From: Lachnospiraceae bacterium
GTDB lineage: Bacteria > Bacillota > Clostridia > Lachnospirales > Lachnospiraceae
Direction: 5' to 3'
Length of the DNA: 8,371 nucleotides
Assembly (NCBI GenBank): GCA_900769175.1
Contig: CAAGFP010000164.1
Location: forward strand, 1-8,371
The translations under genes were made by a program, and so were the position numbers. Shown piece by piece: positions 1-5,949 of the stretch (positions are counted from its first letter, which is position 1; the number at the start of each line of letters is the position of its first letter). The notes under the pieces were generated by a model. It saw nothing but the letters and a program-made list of their open reading frames with translations. It made no database searches and had not been told where the DNA came from.

Positions 1-3000
1 ATCCGTTACAGATACCGAGTGCTAGACCGTCTCTGTTGTTTAAAAGATCCATTACAGCCTCTTTTAATGCAACATTCTGGAATGCGGTTGCAAAGAATTT
101 CGCACTGCCGTCCGGTTCGTCTCCTGCTGAGAATCCTCCGGGGAACATAATAATCTGTGCCTTCTTAATTTCTTTCACATAAGCATCCACAGACTCCCGA
201 ATTGCTTCAGGAGAAAGGTTTCTAAAGATTCCGGTGCTTACGGTTGCACCGGCACGCTCAAATGCAGCCATAGAATCGTATTCACAGTTCGTTCCCGGGA
301 ATACAGGAATAAACACATGAGGTTTTGCAACTTTATTTTTGCATACATAAACGCTGTCCGTTTTATATATTTTATCTTCCAGTTTGGTATCATCCTGTGT
401 AACGCGGGATGCAAATACTTTCTCCAGTTTTGATTTGTAACTGTCAAGCACATCCGCATGGGATATTACAACATCTCCGTATTTGAATTCACTCTCTGTT
501 ACGCAGCCTACAATCTTGGCGTCTGCCGGAAGTTCTTTTTCTGCTCCCGCTTTCGCTTCAACAACGATACTGCCTAATTCATTGCAGAAAAGCTCCTTTG
601 AAGGAATGGAACCGTTAAGCTCAACTCCCAGTCCGTTACCGAATGCCATCTTTGTTACGGCAGGAACGAGTCCGTAAGAATCCAATACATATGCGGATAC
701 GATTACACCCTTCTTTTCAAGTTCCGATACCTGTTCAAATACCTTCATAACCCCTGCAAATTCAGGAAGGTTATAGGAATCCCTGGGAAGACGGAATAAT
801 GCAAGTTTATTACCCGCCTTCTTTAATTCGGTTGTAATGACATCATTCTTTTGTGCGACATCTACCGCAAACGAAACCAAGGTAGGAGGCACATCAATAT
901 CCTGGAAGGTTCCGGACATACTGTCCTTTCCACCAATGGAAGGCAAGCCATATTCCATCTGTGCTCTGTATGCACCTAATAAAGCAGCAAACGGCTGGCT
1001 CCATCTTGCAGGATCTTCCGTCATTCTTCTGAAATATTCCTGGAACGTGAAACGAATCTTTTTATAATCGCCACCGGCAGCCACAATTTTCGCCATGGAC
1101 TCCGTCACAGCATAAACTGCACCATGATAAGGACTCCAGCTGGTAAGGTAAGGGTCAAATCCATAACTCATCATGGTTACGGCATCCGTTTTCCCTGAAA
1201 GAACAGGCACCTTTGCAACCATGGTCTGAATTTCGGAAAGCTGATATTTACCGCCATAAGGCATAAGTACGGTTCCGGCTCCGATGGTAGAGTCGAACAT
1301 CTCCACAAGACCTTTCTGGGAACAGGTATTTAAATCATGCATTGACTGAATCCACGCCGTTTTCACATCATTCTCATTCAATGCTTTCTCCACTTCCGGA
1401 CAGGCAATCTTCTTTAAATAATCTTCTTTCTCATCGGGGCAGTCAACATATACGTCTGTTTCCTGATGTGCACCGTTCGTATCAAGAAAGGCTCTTGAAA
1501 TGTTAACAATTTCTTTTCCTCGCCATACAAGTACCAGTCTCTTTTCCGGCGTTACAACCGCAACCGGGACTGCTTCGAGATTCTCTTCTTCCGCATATTT
1601 TAGGAACTTGTCTACATCCTTCGGGTCAATTACAACAGCCATTCTTTCCTGGGATTCGGAAATAGAAAGTTCTGTTCCGTCCAGTCCTTCATATTTCTTG
1701 GGAACTTTATCAAGATCTACACGAAGTCCGTCTGCGAGTTCACCGATTGCCACGGATACACCACCCGCACCAAAGTCATTACATTTCTTGATGATGCTGC
1801 TAACCTCCTCACGGCGGAACAGTCTTTGAATTTTACGTTCCGTAGGAGGATTTCCTTTTTGAACTTCTGCTCCGCAGGTTTCGATGGAAGATACAGTATG
1901 CACCTTAGAAGAACCGGTTGCACCACCACATCCGTCACGACCGGTACGTCCACCGAGTAAAATAATGATATCGCCGGGGTCGGAAGTCTCACGGATTACA
2001 TTTTTTCTGGGTGCGGCACCCATAACTGCACCGATTTCCATACGTTTTGCAACATAATTGGGATGATAAATTTCTTTTACCAATCCGGTTGCAAGACCAA
2101 TCTGATTTCCGTAGGAGGAATAACCGCTTGCAGCACCACGCACCAGTTTCTTCTGGGAAAGTTTTCCTTTTAATGTCTTATCAATGGAAACGGTCGGATC
2201 TGCCGCGCCAGTTACACGCATTGCCTGATATACATAGGTTCTTCCCGATAAGGGATCACGGATTGCTCCGCCAAGGCAGGTAGCCGCTCCACCAAAAGGC
2301 TCTATTTCTGTCGGATGATTATGCGTTTCATTCTTGAAATTAATCAGCCATTCTTCTTCGATCTCACCTTTTCCGTCGTTATAATCTACCTTCAAAGGAA
2401 CAACAATGGAACAGGCATTGATTTCGTCTGATTTCTCCATATCATCCAGTTTGCCTTGCTTTTTCAGGCTTCTCATCGCCATCAATGCAAGATCCATCAG
2501 GCAGACATATTTATCATCTCTTCCTTTAAAAATTTCATCTCTTACCGTCAGGTAATCCTTGTAGGTATTTTCAAGTAACGCTTTATAAGCTCCGTCTTCG
2601 AACGTCACATTCTTAAGTTCTGTTGAAAATGTGGTGTGACGGCAGTGATCCGACCAATAGGTATCCAATACTTTAATTTCGGTAAAAGTCGGATTTCTGA
2701 ATTCCTCTTTTGAGAAATGTTCACGTATAAACTGAAAATCCGTATATGTCATCGCAAGTCCGAGACTGTCATACAATTTCCGGAATTCATCCTCCGGCAT
2801 AGTAATAAATCCTTCAAATACAGATATATCATCCGGCGTCGGAAATACGGTTTTCAATGTTTCGGGCTTCTTTGAAGAAGTCTCTCTGGAATCCACAGGG
2901 TTAATACAGTATGCTTTAATCTGTTCAAATTCCTCGTCGGAAAGTTCACCACAAATCAGATAACACACTGCTGTTTTAATGATAGGATTCTCATCTGCCT

Positions 3001-3322
3001 GCAAAAACTGAATACACTGCACAGCAGAATCCGCTCTCTGATCATACTGTCCCGGTAAGTATTCCACTCCGAAAAAATGTCCGTTTGCAGGAATTTCAAT
3101 CTCTTCCAAATAAAGATTATCCACAGGAGGTTCAGAAAAAACGGTATTGCATGCCCTTTCAAAAATATCCTCAGAAAGATTCTCTACATCATAACGAATG
3201 AATACCCGGACCTCTTCCACTTTTGAAAGTCCAAGATAACTTCTAAGGTCTTCTTTGAGTTCGTTAGCTTTTACCGCAAACTCTTTCTTTTTTTCTACAT
3301 AGATACGTTTAACATTACCCAT
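1..3322 (-). CDS. purL: Phosphoribosylformylglycinamidine synthase, single-chain form, 3' end cut by the window edge
   Basis: This enzyme converts FGAR, glutamine and ATP to FGAM in the cytoplasm, step four of de novo purine synthesis. I translated the frame by hand from the ATG at 3320-3322 and it stays open for 1107 codons to the left edge. Motifs in order: DTYWSDHCRH (220-229) and THNHPTEIEPFGG (from 333) in the first synthetase half, a glycine-rich GGRTGRDGCGG loop (457-467), NDFGAGG (515-521), PSIGGKDSMSGT (794-805) in the second half, and a class I glutamine amidotransferase domain from about residue 1000. The amidotransferase nucleophile is Cys1105 in GICNG, three codons from the edge, so its His/Glu partners lie outside. 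Single-chain clostridial PurL proteins are roughly 1250 aa, so about 150 residues are missing. The start is supported by GGAGG at 3333-3337, 10 nt upstream. No frameshift or internal stop is seen. It is divergent from the NYN gene, with no other pur gene in view. Confidence 0.97.
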   Translation of the reverse strand, partial: MGNVKRIYVEKKKEFAVKANELKEDLRSYLGLSKVEEVRVFIRYDVENLSEDIFERACNTVFSEPPVDNLYLEEIEIPANGHFFGVEYLPGQYDQRADSAVQCIQFLQADENPIIKTAVCYLICGELSDEEFEQIKAYCINPVDSRETSSKKPETLKTVFPTPDDISVFEGFITMPEDEFRKLYDSLGLAMTYTDFQFIREHFSKEEFRNPTFTEIKVLDTYWSDHCRHTTFSTELKNVTFEDGAYKALLENTYKDYLTVRDEIFKGRDDKYVCLMDLALMAMRSLKKQGKLDDMEKSDEINACSIVVPLKVDYNDGKGEIEEEWLINFKNETHNHPTEIEPFGGAATCLGGAIRDPLSGRTYVYQAMRVTGAADPTVSIDKTLKGKLSQKKLVRGAASGYSSYGNQIGLATGLVKEIYHPNYVAKRMEIGAVMGAAPRKNVIRETSDPGDIIILLGGRTGRDGCGGATGSSKVHTVSSIETCGAEVQKGNPPTERKIQRLFRREEVSSIIKKCNDFGAGGVSVAIGELADGLRVDLDKVPKKYEGLDGTELSISESQERMAVVIDPKDVDKFLKYAEEENLEAVPVAVVTPEKRLVLVWRGKEIVNISRAFLDTNGAHQETDVYVDCPDEKEDYLKKIACPEVEKALNENDVKTAWIQSMHDLNTCSQKGLVEMFDSTIGAGTVLMPYGGKYQLSEIQTMVAKVPVLSGKTDAVTMMSYGFDPYLTSWSPYHGAVYAVTESMAKIVAAGGDYKKIRFTFQEYFRRMTEDPARWSQPFAALLGAYRAQMEYGLPSIGGKDSMSGTFQDIDVPPTLVSFAVDVAQKNDVITTELKKAGNKLALFRLPRDSYNLPEFAGVMKVFEQVSELEKKGVIVSAYVLDSYGLVPAVTKMAFGNGLGVELNGSIPSKELFCNELGSIVVEAKAGAEKELPADAKIVGCVTESEFKYGDVVISHADVLDSYKSKLEKVFASRVTQDDTKLEDKIYKTDSVYVCKNKVAKPHVFIPVFPGTNCEYDSMAAFERAGATVSTGIFRNLSPEAIRESVDAYVKEIKKAQIIMFPGGFSAGDEPDGSAKFFATAFQNVALKEAVMDLLNNRDGLALGICNG

Positions 3323-3353
3323 TATGGCTAATCCTCCGCTTATCAATTGTTTT

Positions 3354-3371
3354 TGCAGAAACTTGACTGCA
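3354..3371 (-). promoter_or_regulatory. Small hairpin at the 5' end of the purL leader
   Basis: Read on the minus strand, TGCAG and CTGCA form a 5-bp stem (3367-3371 with 3354-3358) closing an 8-nt loop. It begins about 3 nt from the predicted transcription start. Such 5'-terminal hairpins can protect mRNA from decay. It is short and could be coincidental. It does not include the ribosome binding site at 3333-3337. Confidence 0.35.
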
Positions 3372-3380
3372 TTCTTTTTT

Positions 3381-3409
3381 ATTATAACGATATTACCTGA
3401 TACTTTCAA
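3381..3409 (-). promoter_or_regulatory. Sigma-A promoter of purL
   Basis: On the minus strand TTGAAA (3404-3409) is followed after exactly 17 nt by a perfect TATAAT (3381-3386). This predicts a transcription start near 3374 and a 5' leader of about 52 nt before the purL ATG. There is no extended -10 TG. The leader is too short for a purine or PRPP riboswitch, so control at initiation is more likely than a riboswitch. The promoter is a sequence match only. Confidence 0.82.
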
Positions 3410-3425
3410 TCAAAAATTAGGTAAT
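3392..3425. promoter_or_regulatory. Inverted repeat around the purL -35 box, possible operator
   Basis: ATTACCT (3392-3398) and AGGTAAT (3419-3425) are perfect 7-bp complementary arms, 27 bp apart centre to centre, and they bracket the -35 box at 3404-3409. The spacing is between 2.5 and 3 helical turns, so a dimeric or tetrameric repressor could contact both arms. I do not recognise the motif as a known PurR site. A chance 7-bp match in AT-rich DNA is possible, although the arms contain the only C/G pairs locally. Confidence 0.4.
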
Positions 3426-3437
3426 TCGACAAAACTT

Positions 3438-3674
3438 CACTCCTTCTGTTTCCGAATAAAAGAATAAAATGCTTCCTTCTATGAACGAATAAAATATTAA
3501 GATGCTTCCTTATTTGAACCAAAATAAAATATTGAGATGCTTCCTTCTATGAACCGAAATAAAATATTGAAATGCTTCCTTATATGAACGAATAAAATAT
3601 TTAAATTCCTTCTTCTGTTTCACAATATAAAATAAAATGCTTTTTCTTACCTCTGTTTTATGATATATTAAATA
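3438..3674. repeat. Degenerate tandem array of about seven 30-35 bp AT-rich units
   Basis: Units begin at 3438, 3471, 3504, 3539, 3574, 3604 and 3639, giving steps of 33, 33, 35, 35, 30 and 35 bp. Each typical unit reads GCTTCCTT, then a TATGAAC-like segment, then (C)GAATAAAATATT and a GAGAT-like end. Units 2 to 5 are very similar, the pair at 3504 and 3539 being the best conserved full-length (35 bp) copies. The first, sixth and seventh units are worn. The unit length is not a multiple of three and varies, so it is not a coding repeat. There are no spacers, so it is not CRISPR. It fills the divergent region just upstream of the purL promoter (predicted start near 3374) and ends about 120 bp before the NYN gene. 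Possible roles are repeated regulator sites, a curved-DNA element, or a neutral minisatellite. Confidence 0.8.
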
Positions 3675-3792
3675 TGTTGGGCTTACATATTTTATCCCGT
3701 ATTTACCCAAAACTTTTACCGGGAGCCTGACGATAATCAATCATGTTCTCTCCTGTTTGGATAGACGATCAGAAAGGAATCAATCTCATTAT
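3675..3792. other. Leader region of the NYN gene, no confident promoter
   Basis: This stretch must hold the promoter of the plus-strand NYN gene unless transcription starts inside the repeat array. GATAAT at 3732-3737 is a plausible -10 box, but the DNA 17-18 nt upstream (near 3708-3714) is a poor -35. TCCCG (3695-3699) and CGGGA (3720-3724) could pair as a weak 5-bp stem; no T-run follows it, so it is not a terminator. I see no gene here. Confidence 0.4.
3773..3779 (+). promoter_or_regulatory. Ribosome binding site deciding the NYN gene start
   Basis: AAAGGAA lies 13 nt upstream of the ATG at 3793. The spacing is a little long but it is the only Shine-Dalgarno-like sequence nearby. The in-frame TTG at 3757 lies upstream of this site and has none of its own, so the ATG is preferred. 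Confidence 0.55.
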
Positions 3793-4827
3793 ATGGAAGA
3801 AAAGAAATTTGCTCTCTTAATTGACGCCGATAATATTTCATCGAAATACATTAAGATAATATTAGAAGAATTAACGAAATACGGAACCGTAACCTACAAA
3901 AGGCTTTATGGTGATTTAACCAGAAACAACAATCGGAGCTGGAAAGATGCACTGCTTTCCCATTCCATCAATCCGGTGCAACAGTATAATTATACGACCG
4001 GAAAGAATTCTACGGATTCGGCTATGATTATTGACGCCATGGATATTTTATATTCAAAAAGTGTGGACGGATTCTGTCTTGCCTCAAGTGACAGCGATTT
4101 CACCCGCCTAGCCATGAGACTCAGAGAATCCGGAATGACGGTTATCGGCATGGGAGAAAGTAAAACTCCGGAACCGTTCCGTGTTTCCTGTGAGCGTTTC
4201 TTTTATCTGGATATCCTTGCAGATGAAGCCCTTCAGGACGAGCAGGAATCCATCCAGGCGAACGAGGAAGAAGCCATCACTTCTCTTGCAACCATTGAAT
4301 CCATCATCGCGAAAATCATTCTTGAAAACGGAAATGACGGAACCAGCATGGATATTGGAGAGCTCGGAAGCCGGATTACGAAATATGACCCTGCATTTGA
4401 TACACGAAATTACGGATACACAAAGTTTTCCAAATTCCTTGAACAATTCCGTTCCGTGAAACTGAAATATTCAGAGAACACCGTTACGGCAATTTTACAG
4501 GAAACCGGACTTTCAACGGAAGCAATTGAGAATGAAATCATCCAGATTTTATCCGATGCAGAGAAGAATTCAATGAACACCGGTCAGCTGAATCAGAAAC
4601 TTTTGAGCATCTATCCCACTTTTAATGTACATAATTACGGTTACAGCCGTTTTACAAAAATGCTTTCCGAGTTCGACAGTATGAAATTAACCTCACTCGG
4701 CCGCGTAGTCAGTCTTTTGCCGGAAGCAAAAGAGAAATTAAAATCACAAAAAAAGGCAGTTCCGGCTTCTGCGGCACGCAAGAGTACACCGAAAAACCGA
4801 AGTGCAAAAAAAGGCGTTCCGCATTAA
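3793..4827 (+). CDS. NYN (LabA/DUF88-like) domain protein with two OST-HTH/LOTUS modules
   Basis: The protein is 344 aa from ATG 3793. Residues about 5-140 form a NYN domain, a PIN-like fold that in characterised members is a metal-dependent RNA nuclease. The acidic residues are visible: LIDADN (Asp11, Asp13), STDSAMIIDAMD (Asp75, Asp81) and SSDSDF (Asp100, Asp102). After an acidic linker (about 145-165) come two OST-HTH/LOTUS-type modules, at about 166-226 and 244-305. Each carries the NYGY signature (206-209 and 281-284) followed by a K/RF-K-L-EF pattern and MKL or VKL, so they look like an internal duplication. LOTUS modules bind RNA in other proteins. The tail from about residue 318 is rich in Lys, Arg, Ser and Ala and probably contacts nucleic acid. 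There is no signal peptide or membrane segment, so it should be cytoplasmic. RNA binding and cleavage are inferred from family; the target is unknown. The gene is divergent from purL, convergent with the tetR gene, and ends inside a terminator. Confidence 0.88.
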   Translation: MEEKKFALLIDADNISSKYIKIILEELTKYGTVTYKRLYGDLTRNNNRSWKDALLSHSINPVQQYNYTTGKNSTDSAMIIDAMDILYSKSVDGFCLASSDSDFTRLAMRLRESGMTVIGMGESKTPEPFRVSCERFFYLDILADEALQDEQESIQANEEEAITSLATIESIIAKIILENGNDGTSMDIGELGSRITKYDPAFDTRNYGYTKFSKFLEQFRSVKLKYSENTVTAILQETGLSTEAIENEIIQILSDAEKNSMNTGQLNQKLLSIYPTFNVHNYGYSRFTKMLSEFDSMKLTSLGRVVSLLPEAKEKLKSQKKAVPASAARKSTPKNRSAKKGVPH

Positions 4828-4843
4828 TTGCTGAACGCCTTTT
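4809..4843. terminator. Bidirectional intrinsic terminator overlapping the NYN stop codon
   Basis: AAAAGGCGTTC (4809-4819) pairs perfectly with GAACGCCTTTT (4833-4843), an 11-bp stem with a 13-nt loop that can partly pair further (GCA with TGC). On the minus strand the stem is followed by seven T residues, a strong terminator for the kinase/tetR operon, whose stop codon is 20 nt away. On the plus strand only four T residues follow, so it should be weaker there. The NYN stop codon at 4825-4827 lies in the loop, so the last NYN codons also encode the left arm. Confidence 0.88.
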
Positions 4844-4863
4844 GTCCCGGAAAGGATTTAATA

Positions 4864-5442
4864 TTAAACCGATAACCGGTTTACCATATAGGCTATATTT
4901 TCGTCAATTCTTTCCCAATCAAGCCCCTGGGTCAGTTCGACGATTTTCATCCCTTCTAAGGTTAACATAATATTATCAGTCTCCAACTCCGGATATTCAC
5001 AGGCAAACTCTCCTTTTTGCAATCCCAACTCGATAATTTTTTGAACAATCTTTTTTTCCATTTCAAACTGTTTTCTACGATCATTCTCCTTGTCACTTCC
5101 TTTTTCATGACAATAAAATTCGTAGATTGCCATTAACAGACCTTTTTCTCCGGAAAGAATTTCTTCGCGCTTTGTTTTTAAAAAAAGCATCAAAAGTTCA
5201 GTCGCCGAAATATCTCCGGAAACACTAAAGTTCCCTTCTTTTTCGCTCTGTCTGCTCTCTGAAAGCAATACCGCATCAAACACTTCTTCCACGGATGCAA
5301 AATACAGATAAAGCCCGCCTCTGCTGATTTCACATTCTTCTACAATATCCTTCATCGTAACACGCGCATAACCCTTTTGACGAAATACTTCTTTTGCGCA
5401 TGTAATAATATATTCCTGTTTCTGCTCTGCTTTTTTACCCAT
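4864..5442 (-). CDS. TetR/AcrR-family transcriptional regulator
   Basis: This is a 192-aa cytoplasmic one-component regulator, a normal length for the family. The N-terminal DNA-binding domain (about 5-55) has the TetR pattern: a first helix ending in FRQKGYARVTMKDI, then a helix-turn-helix (about 28-47) with ISRGGLYLYF as recognition helix and the following FASVEEVF. The C-terminal ligand and dimer domain (about 60-192) is all-helical and gives no clear ligand clue. The start is ATG 5440-5442, with AAGGAG at 5450-5455 spaced 7 nt. An in-frame extension to 5496 has no better site and would overlap the upstream gene. The upstream stop is only 4 nt away and the ribosome binding site overlaps its end, so translation is probably coupled. 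It is the last gene before the terminator. Its target is unknown; autoregulation of the operon is a guess. Confidence 0.92.
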   Translation of the reverse strand: MGKKAEQKQEYIITCAKEVFRQKGYARVTMKDIVEECEISRGGLYLYFASVEEVFDAVLLSESRQSEKEGNFSVSGDISATELLMLFLKTKREEILSGEKGLLMAIYEFYCHEKGSDKENDRRKQFEMEKKIVQKIIELGLQKGEFACEYPELETDNIMLTLEGMKIVELTQGLDWERIDENIAYMVNRLSV

Positions 5443-5446
5443 TCTC

Positions 5447-5935
5447 TCACTCCTTTTTTTCATCGGTCTGTCCAAAAGGAAGGGACCAGAATTCAATGAG
5501 TTCTTTCATTTTTGAAATTGCTTCATAAAAAATACCGTTCTCAACTCCTTCTTTCCAAACAACGCCCTTGGTCCTTCCAAGGATAATATAGCGCGAAAGA
5601 ATTCCGTAAATTATTTTCATATCCTGAATTCTTGCCCGTTCAATCATGCGATATTCGTCCGCAACCCCTTTTATGGAATATCTGCTGTAAACATACATAT
5701 AGTTACGGTCAATATGCGGAGAAGTCTTGAAATAATTTACAAATGATAAAAGTGTGGAATCATAGGTCGGAATTCCCATCTGTCGGCCGGAATTCGTACC
5801 GGAGGGGATGTAAGTTGACATAACATTTACGCCCTTCTTCGATTCCAGATAAGGAAGAAACCGGGACAATTCCATAATTTCTTTTTCATATTCCGCAATT
5901 ATCTGTTCCGTAGAATTCTTTTCATTTTCGAACAT
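5447..5935 (-). CDS. Unrecognised 162-aa cytoplasmic protein
   Basis: I do not recognise the family with confidence. The start is well supported: AAGGAGG (5943-5949) sits 7 nt before ATG 5935. The protein has a charged helical N-terminus (about 8-34), a flexible Ser/Gly/Thr stretch (40-60), and a dense block (about 78-152) rich in Tyr, Arg, Ile and Met with YVYSRYSIKGVADEYRMIE, which looks like the conserved core. It has no signal peptide, membrane segment, metal-binding Cys/His cluster or nucleotide-binding loop. It lies between a hybrid kinase (12 nt gap) and a TetR regulator (4 nt gap), so it is almost certainly co-transcribed with both and may act in the same response. Only the reading frame, ribosome site and context support it. 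Confidence 0.85.
   Translation of the reverse strand: MFENEKNSTEQIIAEYEKEIMELSRFLPYLESKKGVNVMSTYIPSGTNSGRQMGIPTYDSTLLSFVNYFKTSPHIDRNYMYVYSRYSIKGVADEYRMIERARIQDMKIIYGILSRYIILGRTKGVVWKEGVENGIFYEAISKMKELIEFWSLPFGQTDEKKE
5450..5455 (-). promoter_or_regulatory. Ribosome binding site deciding the tetR start
   Basis: AAGGAG on the minus strand lies 7 nt before the ATG at 5442 and inside the final codons of the upstream gene. It favours the 192-aa product over the 210-aa reading that begins at 5496. Confidence 0.85.
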
Positions 5936-5942
5936 CTCTCAT

Positions 5943-5949
5943 CCTCCTT
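5943..5949 (-). promoter_or_regulatory. Strong ribosome binding site of the 162-aa gene
   Basis: AAGGAGG on the minus strand is spaced 7 nt from ATG 5935 and overlaps the stop codon (5948-5950) of the kinase gene, an arrangement that suggests coupled translation. Confidence 0.85.

Noticed and set aside
1717..1992. 91-aa minus-strand open frame inside purL
   Set aside because: It is out of frame with purL, where conserved motifs such as GGRTGRDGCGG and DFGAGG are read in the purL frame.
3323..3374. Purine, PRPP or ppGpp riboswitch in the purL leader
   Set aside because: The predicted leader is about 52 nt with only a 5-bp hairpin, too short for a known aptamer plus expression platform.
3438..3674. 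CRISPR array
   Set aside because: Repeats abut directly with no unique spacers, units are degenerate and of varying length, and no cas genes are present.
3438..3674. Bacillus-type PurBox sites for PurR in the array
   Set aside because: Some units hold a CGAA core, but none matches a full PurBox and there is no paired inverted arrangement.
3510..3740. 76-aa minus-strand open frame over the repeat array
   Set aside because: Its sequence is a by-product of the tandem array, the repeat steps are not multiples of three, and it has no family resemblance.
3757..3792. TTG start extending the NYN protein by 12 residues
   Set aside because: It has no ribosome site of its own, the extra residues do not resemble a NYN N-terminus, and AAAGGAA followed by ATG 3793 fits the domain start.
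5443..5496. Longer tetR product starting at 5496
   Set aside because: It would overlap the upstream gene by 50 nt; the well-spaced AAGGAG and ATG 5442 give the usual TetR N-terminus.
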